From contig OX243827.1 in NCBI GenBank assembly GCA_945859605.1, positions 6,424,619-6,488,618 of the forward strand: a DNA stretch of 64,000 nucleotides, in the 5' to 3' direction. The DNA is from Lumbricus rubellus (lineage: Eukaryota > Annelida > Clitellata > Crassiclitellata > Lumbricidae). The notes below the pieces were generated by a model. The model saw only the letters and a list, made by a program, of their open reading frames with translations. It did no database searches and had not been told where the DNA came from. Below are positions 22,401-34,000 of this stretch, one piece after another. Position numbers and translations under genes: made by a program. Each line of letters begins with the position of its first letter. The first letter of the stretch is position 1.

Positions 22401-24550
22401 TCTATGCTCTCATTAATTTTGTTTAACATCCCACTACCTCTCGTATTTGGACTAGCAACAGAGACAGACCTGCAGAGGTTTTTCAATGTAGATTTAACTT
22501 TTCCAACTTTGATTGATTATTATTAGATCTGTATGGTGAGTGTTAGAGACAAATGTTCTTTTCATTACAGACACTTAGAGGCGGAGAAATCATTTTACGC
22601 ACAAATCCACCTCCACTTGACATCGCTGCCTATAAAGCCACCACTCTCTTAGCCGATACCAGGTGAGACTTAATCATAATTATTTTACAGGGCCGGATTA
22701 AGGCATGTTCAACATGTTAGGCCGAACAGGGGCCCCACACTTTAGGGGCCCCCACACATCAGGGGAAAATATTTCTAGGTAAAAATCTACAGTGAAGCCA
22801 AAAAGTATAATCTATAGCAACAAGCCATGGCTAGCGAACACTGACTTTGCTTTGGTCTGTCTGCCCCAGTATGGTTCAGCCCAAGTTGTGTCTTCTCTTA
22901 GAAATACATGAAAATGAAAATAAAAAATAAAAATGAATTAAAATACTTGCGTAAATAATAGTGATAAAAGATAATAATAGGCCTACCTGTATTACGTTAT
23001 GTTCAGTGTTTTGCCGACGGTTGTTTATTTTCATGTAATTTTCTGTTAGACGTGATTTCCGTGTGAACGAAGGAAGTGGAAACCATCCAGTCGACTGGAG
23101 ACAGACTCTCGTCATCGAAGATCTGGTTGGTTGATCAATGATCGATCAGTGACTTCAATGTATTATACTGTAGTGTATAGGCCTACTAAAGATCTTTCTT
23201 AGTAGCTTTCTTTCAGCTGCGCATGAGTGGCGTTCATTCAACGGTTCTAAGCACTTGATATGTAAGGTAAATCGTCAAAATTTTGCAATGTCGCACAAAC
23301 CCGGTGTCGCGATATTTATAAAGTCTCTCCCGATACAAAGTCTCCCCCGAATCAGAGGCTGAAACTCTGTATTGGAATACATTTCATGATGTAAAAGTAT
23401 ATGTTTTTTGTTAAATAATTTAGCAACGTAGCCCGCTCATCTATAAATTTTATGCAATTAATCGTTGCCATGGGCGGAATTTATCAGGGGTTAGGGGTAC
23501 TAAGCCCCCAAAAGGCCCAAACTCAGTTTTTAACCGTGAAAATTGTATCTTTTCACGGGCTTAGCCCCCACTTCAAGAAGGTCCAGAATCATAACTTTTT
23601 CGCGGAAATGGCTCTTGTCACGAAATTTTTATCAAATGACTAAAAGTCATCAACATTTTTGGCTGGCAAAAAAATAATATTTTATGGGCAGAGAAAATAT
23701 TGTCGGCGCCTCTCGTTCTAGCACCCCCCCCCCCACCACCACCAGTACGGAAACCAAACTCCGCCCATGACCGTAGCCCATTTCACGCTGTACGGGGAGA
23801 CTTTAGCCTATTTCGTCGACGGAGGAAACATTCTATCCCCGGAGACTTTTTCAGAATATACTCTCCGTGGGGGCTCAATTGGTTCTCGAACAGCACCACA
23901 AATCTATGTTTCCGTAATTGATTTAAAAGGATGTCATAGACGAAGATGCAAGTTGTAAGCTTATAATTATGAAGTTATGTGTTTGTTTTTCAAGGGTTTG
24001 GGGGTTTATCGTGTGGAGGCGGAAGAGGATCCGGGAGAGTGGGTCGGCTTCTACTTTGAGGTAAAATTTGAAGTTATCTGATATCCATTGGTCACCTAGG
24101 CTAGATTAAAGTTTCACGTAGGTAATTGGTTTGGTCCTTTTCAAATGAACAGTTAAAGATTCAACAAATTATGTGTTGCGATGTCGAGAGATCCAGCTGA
24201 TTACAATTATTATAGGCCATAATAGGCTACAATACAATTTATTATCTATAACACGCTTTAACAAGACAAGTCTTTCACAAAAACGTGCGGCCTATGATGT
24301 TAACAGTCGCTACAGCAAACAAAGTCATCTGAAAGTGATTATTGCTAGTTAGGCTAGATTAATTTGTGCTCGATATATTGTTTATTGTCTCGGTTTTCTT
24401 TCTAACGACTGCACTGTTTTGGTGTAGGGAACATGGGCGAGCCCGCCGGGACGACGTTTGATACTTACGACTCAAGTGAGCGTTATACCAACCACCTATC
24501 CTCACTTACCGTGCACGGACTCCGTCTCCTGCTACGGAACCCTCGTCTGA
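15128..24550 (+). CDS. Copy A: secreted AprA/PqaA-like (PhoPQ_related) protein, 15 exons, 487 aa
   Basis: Exons: 15128-15187, 15790-15922, 16594-16714, 17693-17801, 18696-18812, 19607-19702, 19926-20015, 20435-20567, 20967-21087, 21639-21726, 22125-22163, 22571-22662, 23050-23125, 23995-24060 and 24428-24550, 1464 nt with no stop until TGA. Residues 1-19 form a signal peptide (MRIS then a hydrophobic core). Sequons lie at N56, N121 and N266. The family core follows: LDEY (26-29), RPVWWH (70-75), G-I-S-K-R-G with Ser211 across the exon 6/7 junction, DPYRYRERL (about 284-292), GDEFF with Asp304, and LPNAGH with His334. Ser211, Asp304 and His334 are inferred to be the alpha/beta-hydrolase-type triad. 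Residues 357-487 form a C-terminal domain with RRDFR (400-404) and Cys476/Cys482. Intron 10 uses a GC donor, and the exon 13 donor is the weak GTTGGT. The family includes the Dictyostelium AprA growth repressor; the function and any catalysis here are unknown. Confidence 0.93.
15360..15451 (+). repeat. 29-bp repeat, three copies, in intron 1 of copy A
   Basis: GAAGTAGGYCCTATCAGTTT followed by ATTTCATCT repeats three times. It is absent from the equivalent introns of B and C, so it is a local expansion. Confidence 0.85.
15931..15999 (+). repeat. (ACA)n microsatellite in intron 2 of copy A
   Basis: An interrupted ACA/ACC triplet tract starts just after the exon 2 donor. Equivalent CAA tracts follow exon 2 in copy B (a short one near 29080) and copy C (44066-44131), so the seed predates the duplications. 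Confidence 0.85.
16365..16432 (+). repeat. (AG)n microsatellite in intron 2 of copy A
   Basis: A perfect AG dinucleotide run of about 34 units, a likely polymorphic locus. Confidence 0.95.
20771..20841 (+). other. Decayed second copy of exon 9 in intron 8 of copy A
   Basis: TGGTGATAAGTTCTTCCTTC, GCAATGAGAACCTGC and TTGGAGTAATGTCGTCT align in order with exon 9 (TGGTGATGAGTTCTTTCTTT, GCGATGAGAACTTGC, TTGGTGGAATGACATTCCGTCT). The reading frame is broken. A short TCTGACCTYTGYA repeat (20692-20785) directly precedes it and seems to have grown from the equivalent of the CATCTGACTTCTTCATCTGG part of exon 9. Equivalent relics lie in B and C. Confidence 0.75.
22691..22780 (-). mobile_element. One end of a hAT-like MITE in intron 12 of copy A
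   Basis: CAGGGCCGGATTAAGGCATG followed by TTCAACATGTTAGGCCGAAC and a GGGGCCCC-rich tract matches the reverse complement of the right end of the element at 63480-63694. I did not find the opposite terminus, so the copy is probably truncated. Confidence 0.65.
23469..23769. mobile_element. MITE, about 300 bp, in intron 13 of copy A
   Basis: The ends read CATGGGCGGA... and ...TCCGCCCATG, an inverted repeat. The flanks ATCGTTGC and ACCGTAGC look like an aged 8-bp target duplication. Copy B has the uninterrupted site (GACCGTTGCCCATTTTACGC near 39101), which confirms an insertion in A. The 8-bp duplication suggests a hAT-type element. Confidence 0.75.
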
Positions 24551-24667
24551 GGAGAGCAGCTGCAGTCGACAGAACCTGAGAATCAGAGCAGACGATGCAA
24601 GATGCCGTCTTTAAAATTAATTACACGGAACTTCAAATATTCATCTTTCATTCATTATTCTGGCTCA

Positions 24668-24673
24668 AATAAA
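24668..24673 (+). terminator. Polyadenylation signal of copy A
   Basis: AATAAA 118 bp after the stop codon, followed by a second overlapping AATAAA. Confidence 0.75.
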
Positions 24674-25534
24674 TAAATATTATTACAAATTCACTTCTCG
24701 TGTTATAATTTTTCCTTCTTTTGTATGACCTAATCAAATCAAAATAATTTATTGTTGTGGCTAATTCTAATCTTAGAATCGACCAGAATACAGAAGTAAC
24801 TCGCATTACGAAGACAGTTTTTAAGTTTTCATTTACTGCTTGTCGCTTTATGATGCCAGCTAATAGGCCTAGCTATCAGAAACAAGCTAATAATGATGAT
24901 GTTACTTTTTTCTTTACTTTTCATCATTATCAAATTATGATCATGTTGACGAGGAAGCTGATGATGATAATGATGATAATAATGATGTGAAATTTTCGGG
25001 AGGTCTACCATTTTGAAGGTTTTTCATTTCGGTAATTTTCCATTTCGGTGGGTTTTCAGTAGGAATGGCGGCAAAGTAGGCCTACACGAAAAAGCAACTT
25101 GTGTTGCAGACATTTTGTTATTGCGCCCTTGAAGTGTCTCAAAACGCAATGGTTATGGTGTGAATTGGTGATGATCAATTGTTGTAGGATAGGTTTTTGA
25201 TTCATGGAAAGTACAGTAGGCTATTATAGGCCTACCTTTGTGAAAAACGATTAATGTAGTTTTCCAGAAGATAAAAATGTATGACGATGAAAAATAGCCA
25301 GCGCCCACGTTCGTCAGTAAGATTTCTTTCGATAGACATCTTCATAGTTGCTATCTCATAATAGAAGTGCATGGTAAAACAAATGATAGCAGAGAAATCG
25401 CTATTTCAAAACGTTTTAGGGTAAAAAAGATTAGGCCTAGTCTTAGAAATTCATGAGTGAATGAGCGAACGAATGAATGAACTAAAACTGAAGATGATGA
25501 TGATGATGTTGATGATGATGATGATGATGATGAC

Positions 25535-25595
<61 letters not shown>

Positions 25596-27867
25596 TGAGT
25601 GATTATTAACAAAATCTAGGAGTTGCATCAACGTATTTCTAGATGATTATTGTCAGACTCAAAAGCACGAATAATAAGTTAGACAAAGTGATCTTCGACC
25701 AAGCTCATCTTTACAGATACAAACGTAGGCTACTCTAAGCGATTAGCTTCAAAATCAGTAGAAAACTCTGACGGACAATGAAAATAATACAGAATCTCAA
25801 AGGGTTATTGCACAAAACTTATTACGTTCAACGCCATGGCATCGACCACCTGACAGCAGCTGGCAATGATTTTGTTTGAATGACATAGTTTTAACGGGAC
25901 GGACAGTAGTGTCTTCTCAATAAAGACAACGCAAAGATGACCAGTTCATTATTTGTATGTTTGTAGGCTAACACTTCTAATCTAATAATTTCCTGAATCT
26001 GAGTTCTAGTTATGACATGATGATCTTTAAAATAGCAATTTTTCTGTCTTAACATGGAGTACTTCATGTAGACTAAACCCCAATCGTTGGATGCGCACTA
26101 CCGAATGGAGCAACGGTGATCTATTATGCTTCGCTATTATAGGCTACCATGTAACTGAATCGTCACTTCATCGAGTCATAATTATTATAATTATGCTCAA
26201 CTGTTAGAAAAGAGATGCATTGCAAATGAAACCATTTTCTTTATATTCTGGCAACGGCAAAGCGTCGAATAATTTACTTAGAAACTTTTGACTGGGAAAC
26301 TCTAAGATCGTGTCCATTGCTCTCTTTGTGTCCAGACCACTCAATAAAATGCACAAAAAACACAGTAATATTATTCCTACTTTGACGCAGACTTAATTTT
26401 TCTATAGGTGCTTACGGATGATTTCAGCATAAGTCTCATTAATGTAAGTTGAATGACCGACTTTTATTTGGCGTATTGGGTGCAGGGGCTGAGAACCAGA
26501 AATTGATATATCCTATATGACGAAGTAATAAAGACAGTAGCCTATGACAATTAAGGCAATTTTTAGCTTTTCCAACAGACCAGAACTCTGATGTGCACCG
26601 ACATCGATTCTGGCAATGTACTGATGCACTCACCTAGGCCTACTCTTTCCTGAATTGGCCAGCTGCATCTTGAGGCCTGCATGGATCATGACTGGTATCA
26701 ATTTTTTATCTTGGTTTGAACAAATACTTAGGCCTATAATGTGGAATTGTGCTTTTATTTTACACGAGGTGGCCCCATTATGTGTCCATCCCTTCTGGGA
26801 CGATAAACACAAAAATGTTAAATAATTACCATAATTGTATTATGTTGATCAAGGAAATCGAATTGAACTGAATTGGTAACAACGCCGTAGACCTATACAT
26901 GGATCTTGATGAGCGTGCATAACTCTGTAGCAATATAATACGGTATAATAATATACTTAGTCTTAACTGTAGCCTAGTTGGGGAAGAGGCTAAGACATGT
27001 CAACATTGCTTAGTCTTGTCCGCAATTGGTGATAGATTAATTAAATCATTCAGCAGCAAAAAGTGACAGTTTTCTTTTAAACTTCACGACCTACATGCAG
27101 TCTTTGAGAGCTCGCTGTCACAGTGGTCGTCGTTCCATGATTCCTTGAGCGGTTGCCCATCAGCGTTTAGTCTTAGTCTTTACTGTCATTCATATGCATT
27201 TAGTCTGTTTGATTATGATTCTGTCGGATCTTAAGCCAAATGCTGCATACCTCAAGATGAGACATATTTGTAGATAAGCGAACCCCATTTCTAATCGGGA
27301 CCAGCTCGAGCTCAGGGACAACATGAAAATGAAATTAGGCCTACGTATAGGCCTACCATAAAAGTATCAAGTGTCTTAGATAGCCTATAGATCCAACTTA
27401 GTTTAATGCATCACCTAGTAACTATGATGTGATATTTTCTAGTACAGTGAAAGTTTATCTATAGAGCCGACAAGTAATCTTCATAGACTAAGACCGAGTA
27501 GCCTCAATTGGCAGTTGCATGTCTGAAGTTGAGGCACGTGACGGCTTTTGGCCCAACACTTTAGCCATGCGTTTCACACGATATCAACTATAATCATGAG
27601 CGTGGTACGGAGAATCGGAGATAGACCCTACTAAACTTAAATCCATAAAACGTGAACTGATGTGAACCAGAAAAATCATGCTACTTCTCATAGATGAATA
27701 ATTGATTGAAACTCAGTTCTGACTCTGCCCATCTTCGAAATGGAATAGCCTATAAGTCGTGGTTGACTGCACCGCAATATCGTGCAGCAGATGTAGGCCA
27801 ACAGCTTTTACAGGTTTACAGCTTTTGCTGTTGATCAGAAGTAAGTCGCGAGACGTCCGCTGACCAA
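24674..27867. other. Spacer between copies A and B
   Basis: The first kilobase is homologous to the spacer after B (40771-41740), with the same order of blocks. A GAT triplet array at 25493-25595 sits where copy B has its own GAT array. The part from about 25,960 to 27,740 has no counterpart I could recognise and no convincing gene or RNA. The last 300 bp become homologous to the upstream regions of A and C. Confidence 0.65.
25493..25595 (+). repeat. (GAT)n microsatellite
   Basis: About 34 GAT triplets with a single interruption. The paralogous position after copy B has a shorter tract. Confidence 0.95.
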
Positions 27868-28058
27868 CAACGCAAAACACATGTGTCTAATATCTTTTCT
27901 CATCTTATCTATAACCACCGGACATGTTGATAACGCAGTCTGACTCTATTGGCTTGAAAGAAAAGTGGAGGAGTCGTAAAACGATTATCATCATTGAATA
28001 AGAGACAATCATCTTTGTTGATCATCGTCTTTCGTAACCAAGTGAGACGAAGTAGACA
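27868..28058 (+). promoter_or_regulatory. Conserved proximal upstream region of copy B
   Basis: Nearly identical to 14940-15127 through TGACTCTATTGGCTTGAAAG, the ATAAGAGA block and CTTTCGTAACCAAG. Presumed promoter and 5' UTR. Confidence 0.55.
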
Positions 28059-31000
28059 ATGAGGATTTCGTTGACGATTTTCGTCGGTCTGTTCGCTGGC
28101 ATCTTAGCCGTCGACTGGGTAGGCTATTCATGAGAGGCGTTTCGATAGTAATCTAACTCTAAGCCAGTTTACATGTATAGGCTACTGATTCAAACGTAAT
28201 GTAAAAATTGTCTTTGACACACGCCCCTCTTAATCACAGTAAGTGTAACAAATGTCGAGGTCACTTTGGCAAAAAATATAACATTATGGATATTACTAAT
28301 AGGCCTATAGGCCTACTTTCCATACTTTACTTTATAATCTATAATTTAATATATAATTTATATATCTTACTTTATAACATTTTTCTAAGAAAAATGCAAT
28401 TAGAAAGATATCTTAAACAACCAGGTAGAATTTCCTTACAGGTTACATTACTTGTAAACACACTACTGAACCGTTTAACCTTGTGGTTCATCTCTGAGAG
28501 CAACAAGACACTCACGCCGAATATAAAATCCACGAATGGTCGAGATATGTTTTGGTTACGGTTAGATGTATCAATTGACGCATTAGAATTGAAAACCCAA
28601 TTTAAATGCAAGATGCCGTTGTGACCATTGGGGCAAATATGTCTAGTATCCGGATGAAACGTCCGGGGATGAAACGTCTACTGGATGAAACGTCCACTGG
28701 ATGAAACGTCCACTGGAGGAATCGTCCACTGGATGAATCGTCCGGGATGAACCGTCCGGGGATGAAACGTCCACTGGATGAATCGTCCGGGATTAATCGT
28801 CCGGGATGAATCGTCCGGGGATGAAACGTCCTCTTGATGAATAGTCCGGGATGAAACGTCCGGGGATGAAACTTCCTAGAATCATATGTTTATGTGGACA
28901 CTTTGGCAGAGAGTGTCTTTTTATTTATAGGATGTCGTGACTGACCTTGATGAATACGTTCATAGCGACGATGGTTACTTCAGTTGGAATGTGCTGACAA
29001 GCTACGAATACGATGGAGTCACTCTCTACATTCTCAACATGACTTCTCAACTCTACATCAGTGGTGAGAGAAGATAGCAACAACAATAACGAAATGAGAC
29101 AGCCACATTCATTACCCCGGCCCTCCCCCCTTTAATTGGCCAACATTAAGATCGCCAGTCATTGAGTTATTGATACAGTCAAGTTAAACAAGAATCTGGT
29201 GAAATAATGTTAGACTGTAAATTAATTAATCATTTTAGAAGAGGCAATAACTTTTATTATCTGCCAGGTAGTCTAATAGAATTATAGAACAACTTCTGAT
29301 GTTGCTGGCATCCGAAACATTGATTTTCCAACGCAAGCAGCCCGACTGAAGATCGTAGAACATTTATGGCTTCATTAACTGTGACAATTAATAGGCCCTA
29401 TAATAATGTCGATTGGTTTTTGCTGCATGCGTGATTCCAGAGACCTTTACACACCGTCCAGTCTGGTGGCATACCGTGGGAATCGCAGTTCCACATCAAA
29501 TCGACTATCTCGACTTTGCTGTACTAAGCATCGCTGCCGGATATAACGATCAAGACGAAATGTCAGTTTCTGAGACTCATAACAAATTTCAACTAATATT
29601 TATAATATATAAATTAAGTGACGTCAGTCAATCCTGACAGTTGCAGATGGTCTTTATATTTATAAAGATCATCAACAACTGTCATGATTAATTGGCTTCA
29701 CCTAGTTATGTAAAATAGTGGAGTGGATCAGTTTTGTACGATGACATTGTGAAGTTGCGTTGTGGTGACTGGATGCTTTGAATGCAGTGGTTGGCAATAG
29801 ATCAAATTAGTTAGTTTTCTTGCTCAGCTAAACATAATTTCGTAATGCGAAAAATAAGCCGTATCTCAGCACTGCAATAGCTACTTAAACGATCGATATG
29901 GCACATAAGTTGCCATATCGTTTGTTTAAGTTCTAGCTTAATCCCAACTTTAACTATGCAATGTCTTTCTCCAGTCTTCTAATTGCATTTATAACAATAA
30001 TTAGCTTCTGTTTCGTCGGTTTCTAATCCACAATGAATCGGGCGATGGCGATCCAAAACCAAGTCACAATTAATCAAAGGTCAATATCCACAAGTTCAAA
30101 TAAAATCGGTAACGTTTTGACGATTGCGCAATCGCATTTTCCTCTGACTTTGCAGACCAGGAATAGCCGACTCCAACAACGTTGCAGTTGTGAGAACAGC
30201 CAACGAAACGAAAGCGATTGCCGGTTATGTTGGACAGGTTCCCAACCAACCAATCATCTTTGCGGTAAGCTAATGATCATTTACACAGACCTGTCTTCTT
30301 ACCTGTTACCTGTTACCTGTCAATACTCAATACCAGCCATTAATAATGACTTCATACGATCAGGGAAGAAATGGAAACCCTGACGCAAACGACCAGAGAC
30401 CGTCATCAAATATGAGAAAGCATGAATGTCATGAAGCATCGTCGATGATTCAAAAGTCTCTATCTATGGAAACTGATGCACATCATCATCAGCATGACGT
30501 TGGTGCAGAAAGGAACCATTGCCAGTTGTGCAAAGAATGCGAAATAAAAGGCTGAACGATATCGTACGGTAGCATATACACACAAATAATGGTCTAGGAC
30601 CTAACCGGTACCTGCAACTGCTCAGTTAGTGCTCTCAGGCTCAGAAGAGTGAAGCCATTCTAAGAGAGTATAATCCAAAGAAAACAGAGAGACGTTGAAG
30701 CAAGATGTATTGGTCAACAGAGTCGAAAGTTGCACAGTGTTCGTTAAAGAGTGTGACCTGGCCGATCACCATGGCGCTATAGAAATCTAATAAAACACGA
30801 ACCAAAAGACTTCCATCCTTAAACTTTGATCGTTTCTGATCATGTTAACTGTTCTGTGATATATATAGGTATTATGATTATGATTATATATATATATATA
30901 TTATTGTATGCAGGACGATCCATCGCTAACCATTCGAATAGAAGACCAGATAATCGCGTGGACATGGAGAAGTTACTTTGACACACTCATACCTGATAAC

Positions 31001-34000
31001 AGAGTCATCGCTCGTATGCCAATGACAAAGGTACGTCTCCCTAACTCATACCATCCTTTCTCTCGCTCTCCATTTCTCTGTATCAAGCTGTGCCTACGTT
31101 AGTGCCTTGCATCATATCAACGTTACAAAATGCTTTGATTATTATTCTAAGAATTAAACAGCAAACGTTGTTTCACCAGATGTTGTGATCAAAAAACAGA
31201 TTATTGCCTATATCCTGAAAGAACTAATGTTACCTGAAGATTGAAGAGGTGTTGGCTATTCAGCCATTAATCACCAGCAGAGTTTTGCATTGACAGATTA
31301 GGCAACAGCATGGTTAAGATCATCACAGATTTTCTTATTCCTTGTTTTGCTTTGTCCTGCCCACTGTCACTGCAGTGAATGAAAGTCTAATATGTATGCA
31401 GGACTTTTTTTAACGTGCAGTTGTACACAATATGTGCAGTTCTAGATGGATTTGTGCAGTTGTAGAAGCACTTCTGTACAATTAAAACTCGCAAAAATAG
31501 TATTGTCCTCCGATTGGAAGTAATTTACCATGGAGGATGAGAAGGAAAAGAAGGAATAGTGCAGTTTTAAAAATCCCTTTAAAACAGTTCTGGATGCATG
31601 GTTGTTCTCAAAGTTACACTTCTTCTTTTTTTCAGACTTGAATTAACCCCTCTCAACGAAGGGGTCAGCCACTCGGATCCACCTCTTCCACTTAAATTTG
31701 GTGTCTTTAACTTTGGTGTCTTCATATTTCAGTTTGAGTTGTTTCCCGTATCGCATCTTCCCATCTCCTCTGTTGTCGACCCCGACTGCGTCGTCCATAG
31801 ACATTCGCCTTCATGATTCTTTTAAGGCAGCTGTCTTCCTCTCTTCTCATCACATGACCGTACCATTTCAACCTGGCTTCTCGTATCATGTCCGATATAC
31901 ACGCCACTCCGAGTCTCTTTCGGATGCCCTCGTTCCTGCTTCTGTCCTTGAGTGAAATTCCCAGCATCAGCTACTGCAAAACATTGTGTCTCTTGTTCGT
32001 CTGATGGTCTTTTCCGTTGAGCAAACCAAATTTAATCAGTTCGTCCAAAATCCTCGGAGCAGCAAACGAGACAGTATGAGAACCTGATGCTGTCCTGCCT
32101 CAATAGACTCAAGCAATGCATTCAGCAGATAGAAGATGTTTGACCATTTTACGGGAGGACCCCTTCTGTAAAATGCCTTCTTTTAATAGACTGCGCCAAT
32201 CTATGTGTATGATGCCAAATGTCACTAATTCAGAAATGTTGTTAGCAAACAAAACAATGAGCAAAACGATGGTAGAGAGTCACCATTGGTTTAGTGTTAC
32301 ACAAACTTTGCAGCAATTGCTAAGTTATGTATCGCTTGCTTATTTTACCTATTTTATATACGGAAATGTGTGTGTTTTATTCATAAATCTTTTTAGGCGG
32401 CGAAAAGAGGACTGGACACAATCTATGAATTCGCTTTAGCGAACGTCCCAGGAACGAACATTCAGCGTTTTGGAGTCACAGGAATATCCAAGGTACTTGT
32501 GAATACCTCGTGTTTTGATTCAATCAATATAGCCTAGGCTAACTACTAAACCGTAGTGATACAATTCAGACTATAGGCTAGCGGCTTTATTGTTTGATAA
32601 CGAACAGATGTCACAGACAGGCATACAGACAGATAGAAAGACAAACAGACAGAAATAGGCCTACAGCCTGTGTAGGCCTACTCATATAACGTGTTAATGT
32701 TACGTGTGTGTCTGTGTGTCTATTTAGCGTGGTTGGACGGTGTGGAGTCTGGCTGCCACAGATCGACGCGTCGTCATAGCGATGCCTTATGTCTTCAGTC
32801 TTCTCAACATGGAAAAGGTCAGCACTGTGTCTTGTCCATTTTTGTTCAGTTCAGCTCATTTCTGCTCATATGTTCCAAAAAATGCACATACAAAATTCAA
32901 CAGAATAATGGCATTCAAATAACAATTAAGCACTGAAATATTCGCAAAAACATGAGCGTTTAGGTACGGTAGGCTATACAGACCCAATTATAGTATTAGG
33001 CCTACTTGATAGATCTATGTGTAATTCACTTTCATTATTGCCAAGTTGGGGAAGAGAATTTTCATTATTCAGATCCCGTACCACGTATTGTCTTGTCAGG
33101 TATAGATGACGATCGAGAATGATCCCATTTCAAGCCAAGCCTGCTTAGTCGTCTTTCTTTATTTACAAAAAATATATAACAATTTGGAAGAACAAATGCA
33201 TTCAGAGTTTCAAAAAAAATAATGCACTAGTAACGAGAGTGGCTGAGATATTTGCCAAAACGTTCCACATGAATTTTATGCGCCTAGCTAGCTGGTTACA
33301 CGACCATGTATAATATATAGTACCAGCCGCGCATCAATGTTAGAAGCTGTAGGCTAATAAATTGAACTGAAGTGCGGTAACAAAATTAATCTATTTTCTT
33401 TATGCTTTGTTGCAGACAAATATGAACCATTTTCAGAGCTTGGACGGTGCCTGGTCCTTTGCCTTAGGACCATACTACGCCGAGAACATCACACAGGAAT
33501 TCTTCAATCCAAAGACGCAGGGTCTTTTTGACGTCGAAGATCCATACAGTACGTGTGCCTTCAAAACAGTCGGTTGTTTAAATAAACCTAAAAGCAAACG
33601 AGAGAACAATTTACGTTAATGGAGTTTACAGCCAAGGTGAAACTGGTAATGTACACTAGTGGCCAATTGAATGGAAACTTATTATGGTAAAGGCTAAAAA
33701 ACCGGTTTTTGGTACATAACGGGTAGTTTCTGTAAGTAATAAGGCCCTTAAGCATTGTTTTTGTTTCAGCCTATAGTTGAGATATGTCTTGCCATGTCAT
33801 ACCTTGCCTTGCCTTGCCTTGCCATGCAATGCCATGCCAGGCCAGGCCAGGCCAGGAGAGGCCAGGCCAGGCCATGCCATGCCCTACCATGCCAGGCCAG
33901 GCCGTGCCATGCCTTTCCATGCCTTGCCATGCCTTGCCATGCCATGCCTTTCCATGCCTTGTCATACCTTGACATTCCATACCTTTCCATACCTTGCCTT

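Noticed and set aside
25960..27740. Possible additional gene in the A-B spacer
   Set aside because: No frame over about 65 codons, no family exon in either strand and no recognisable motif.
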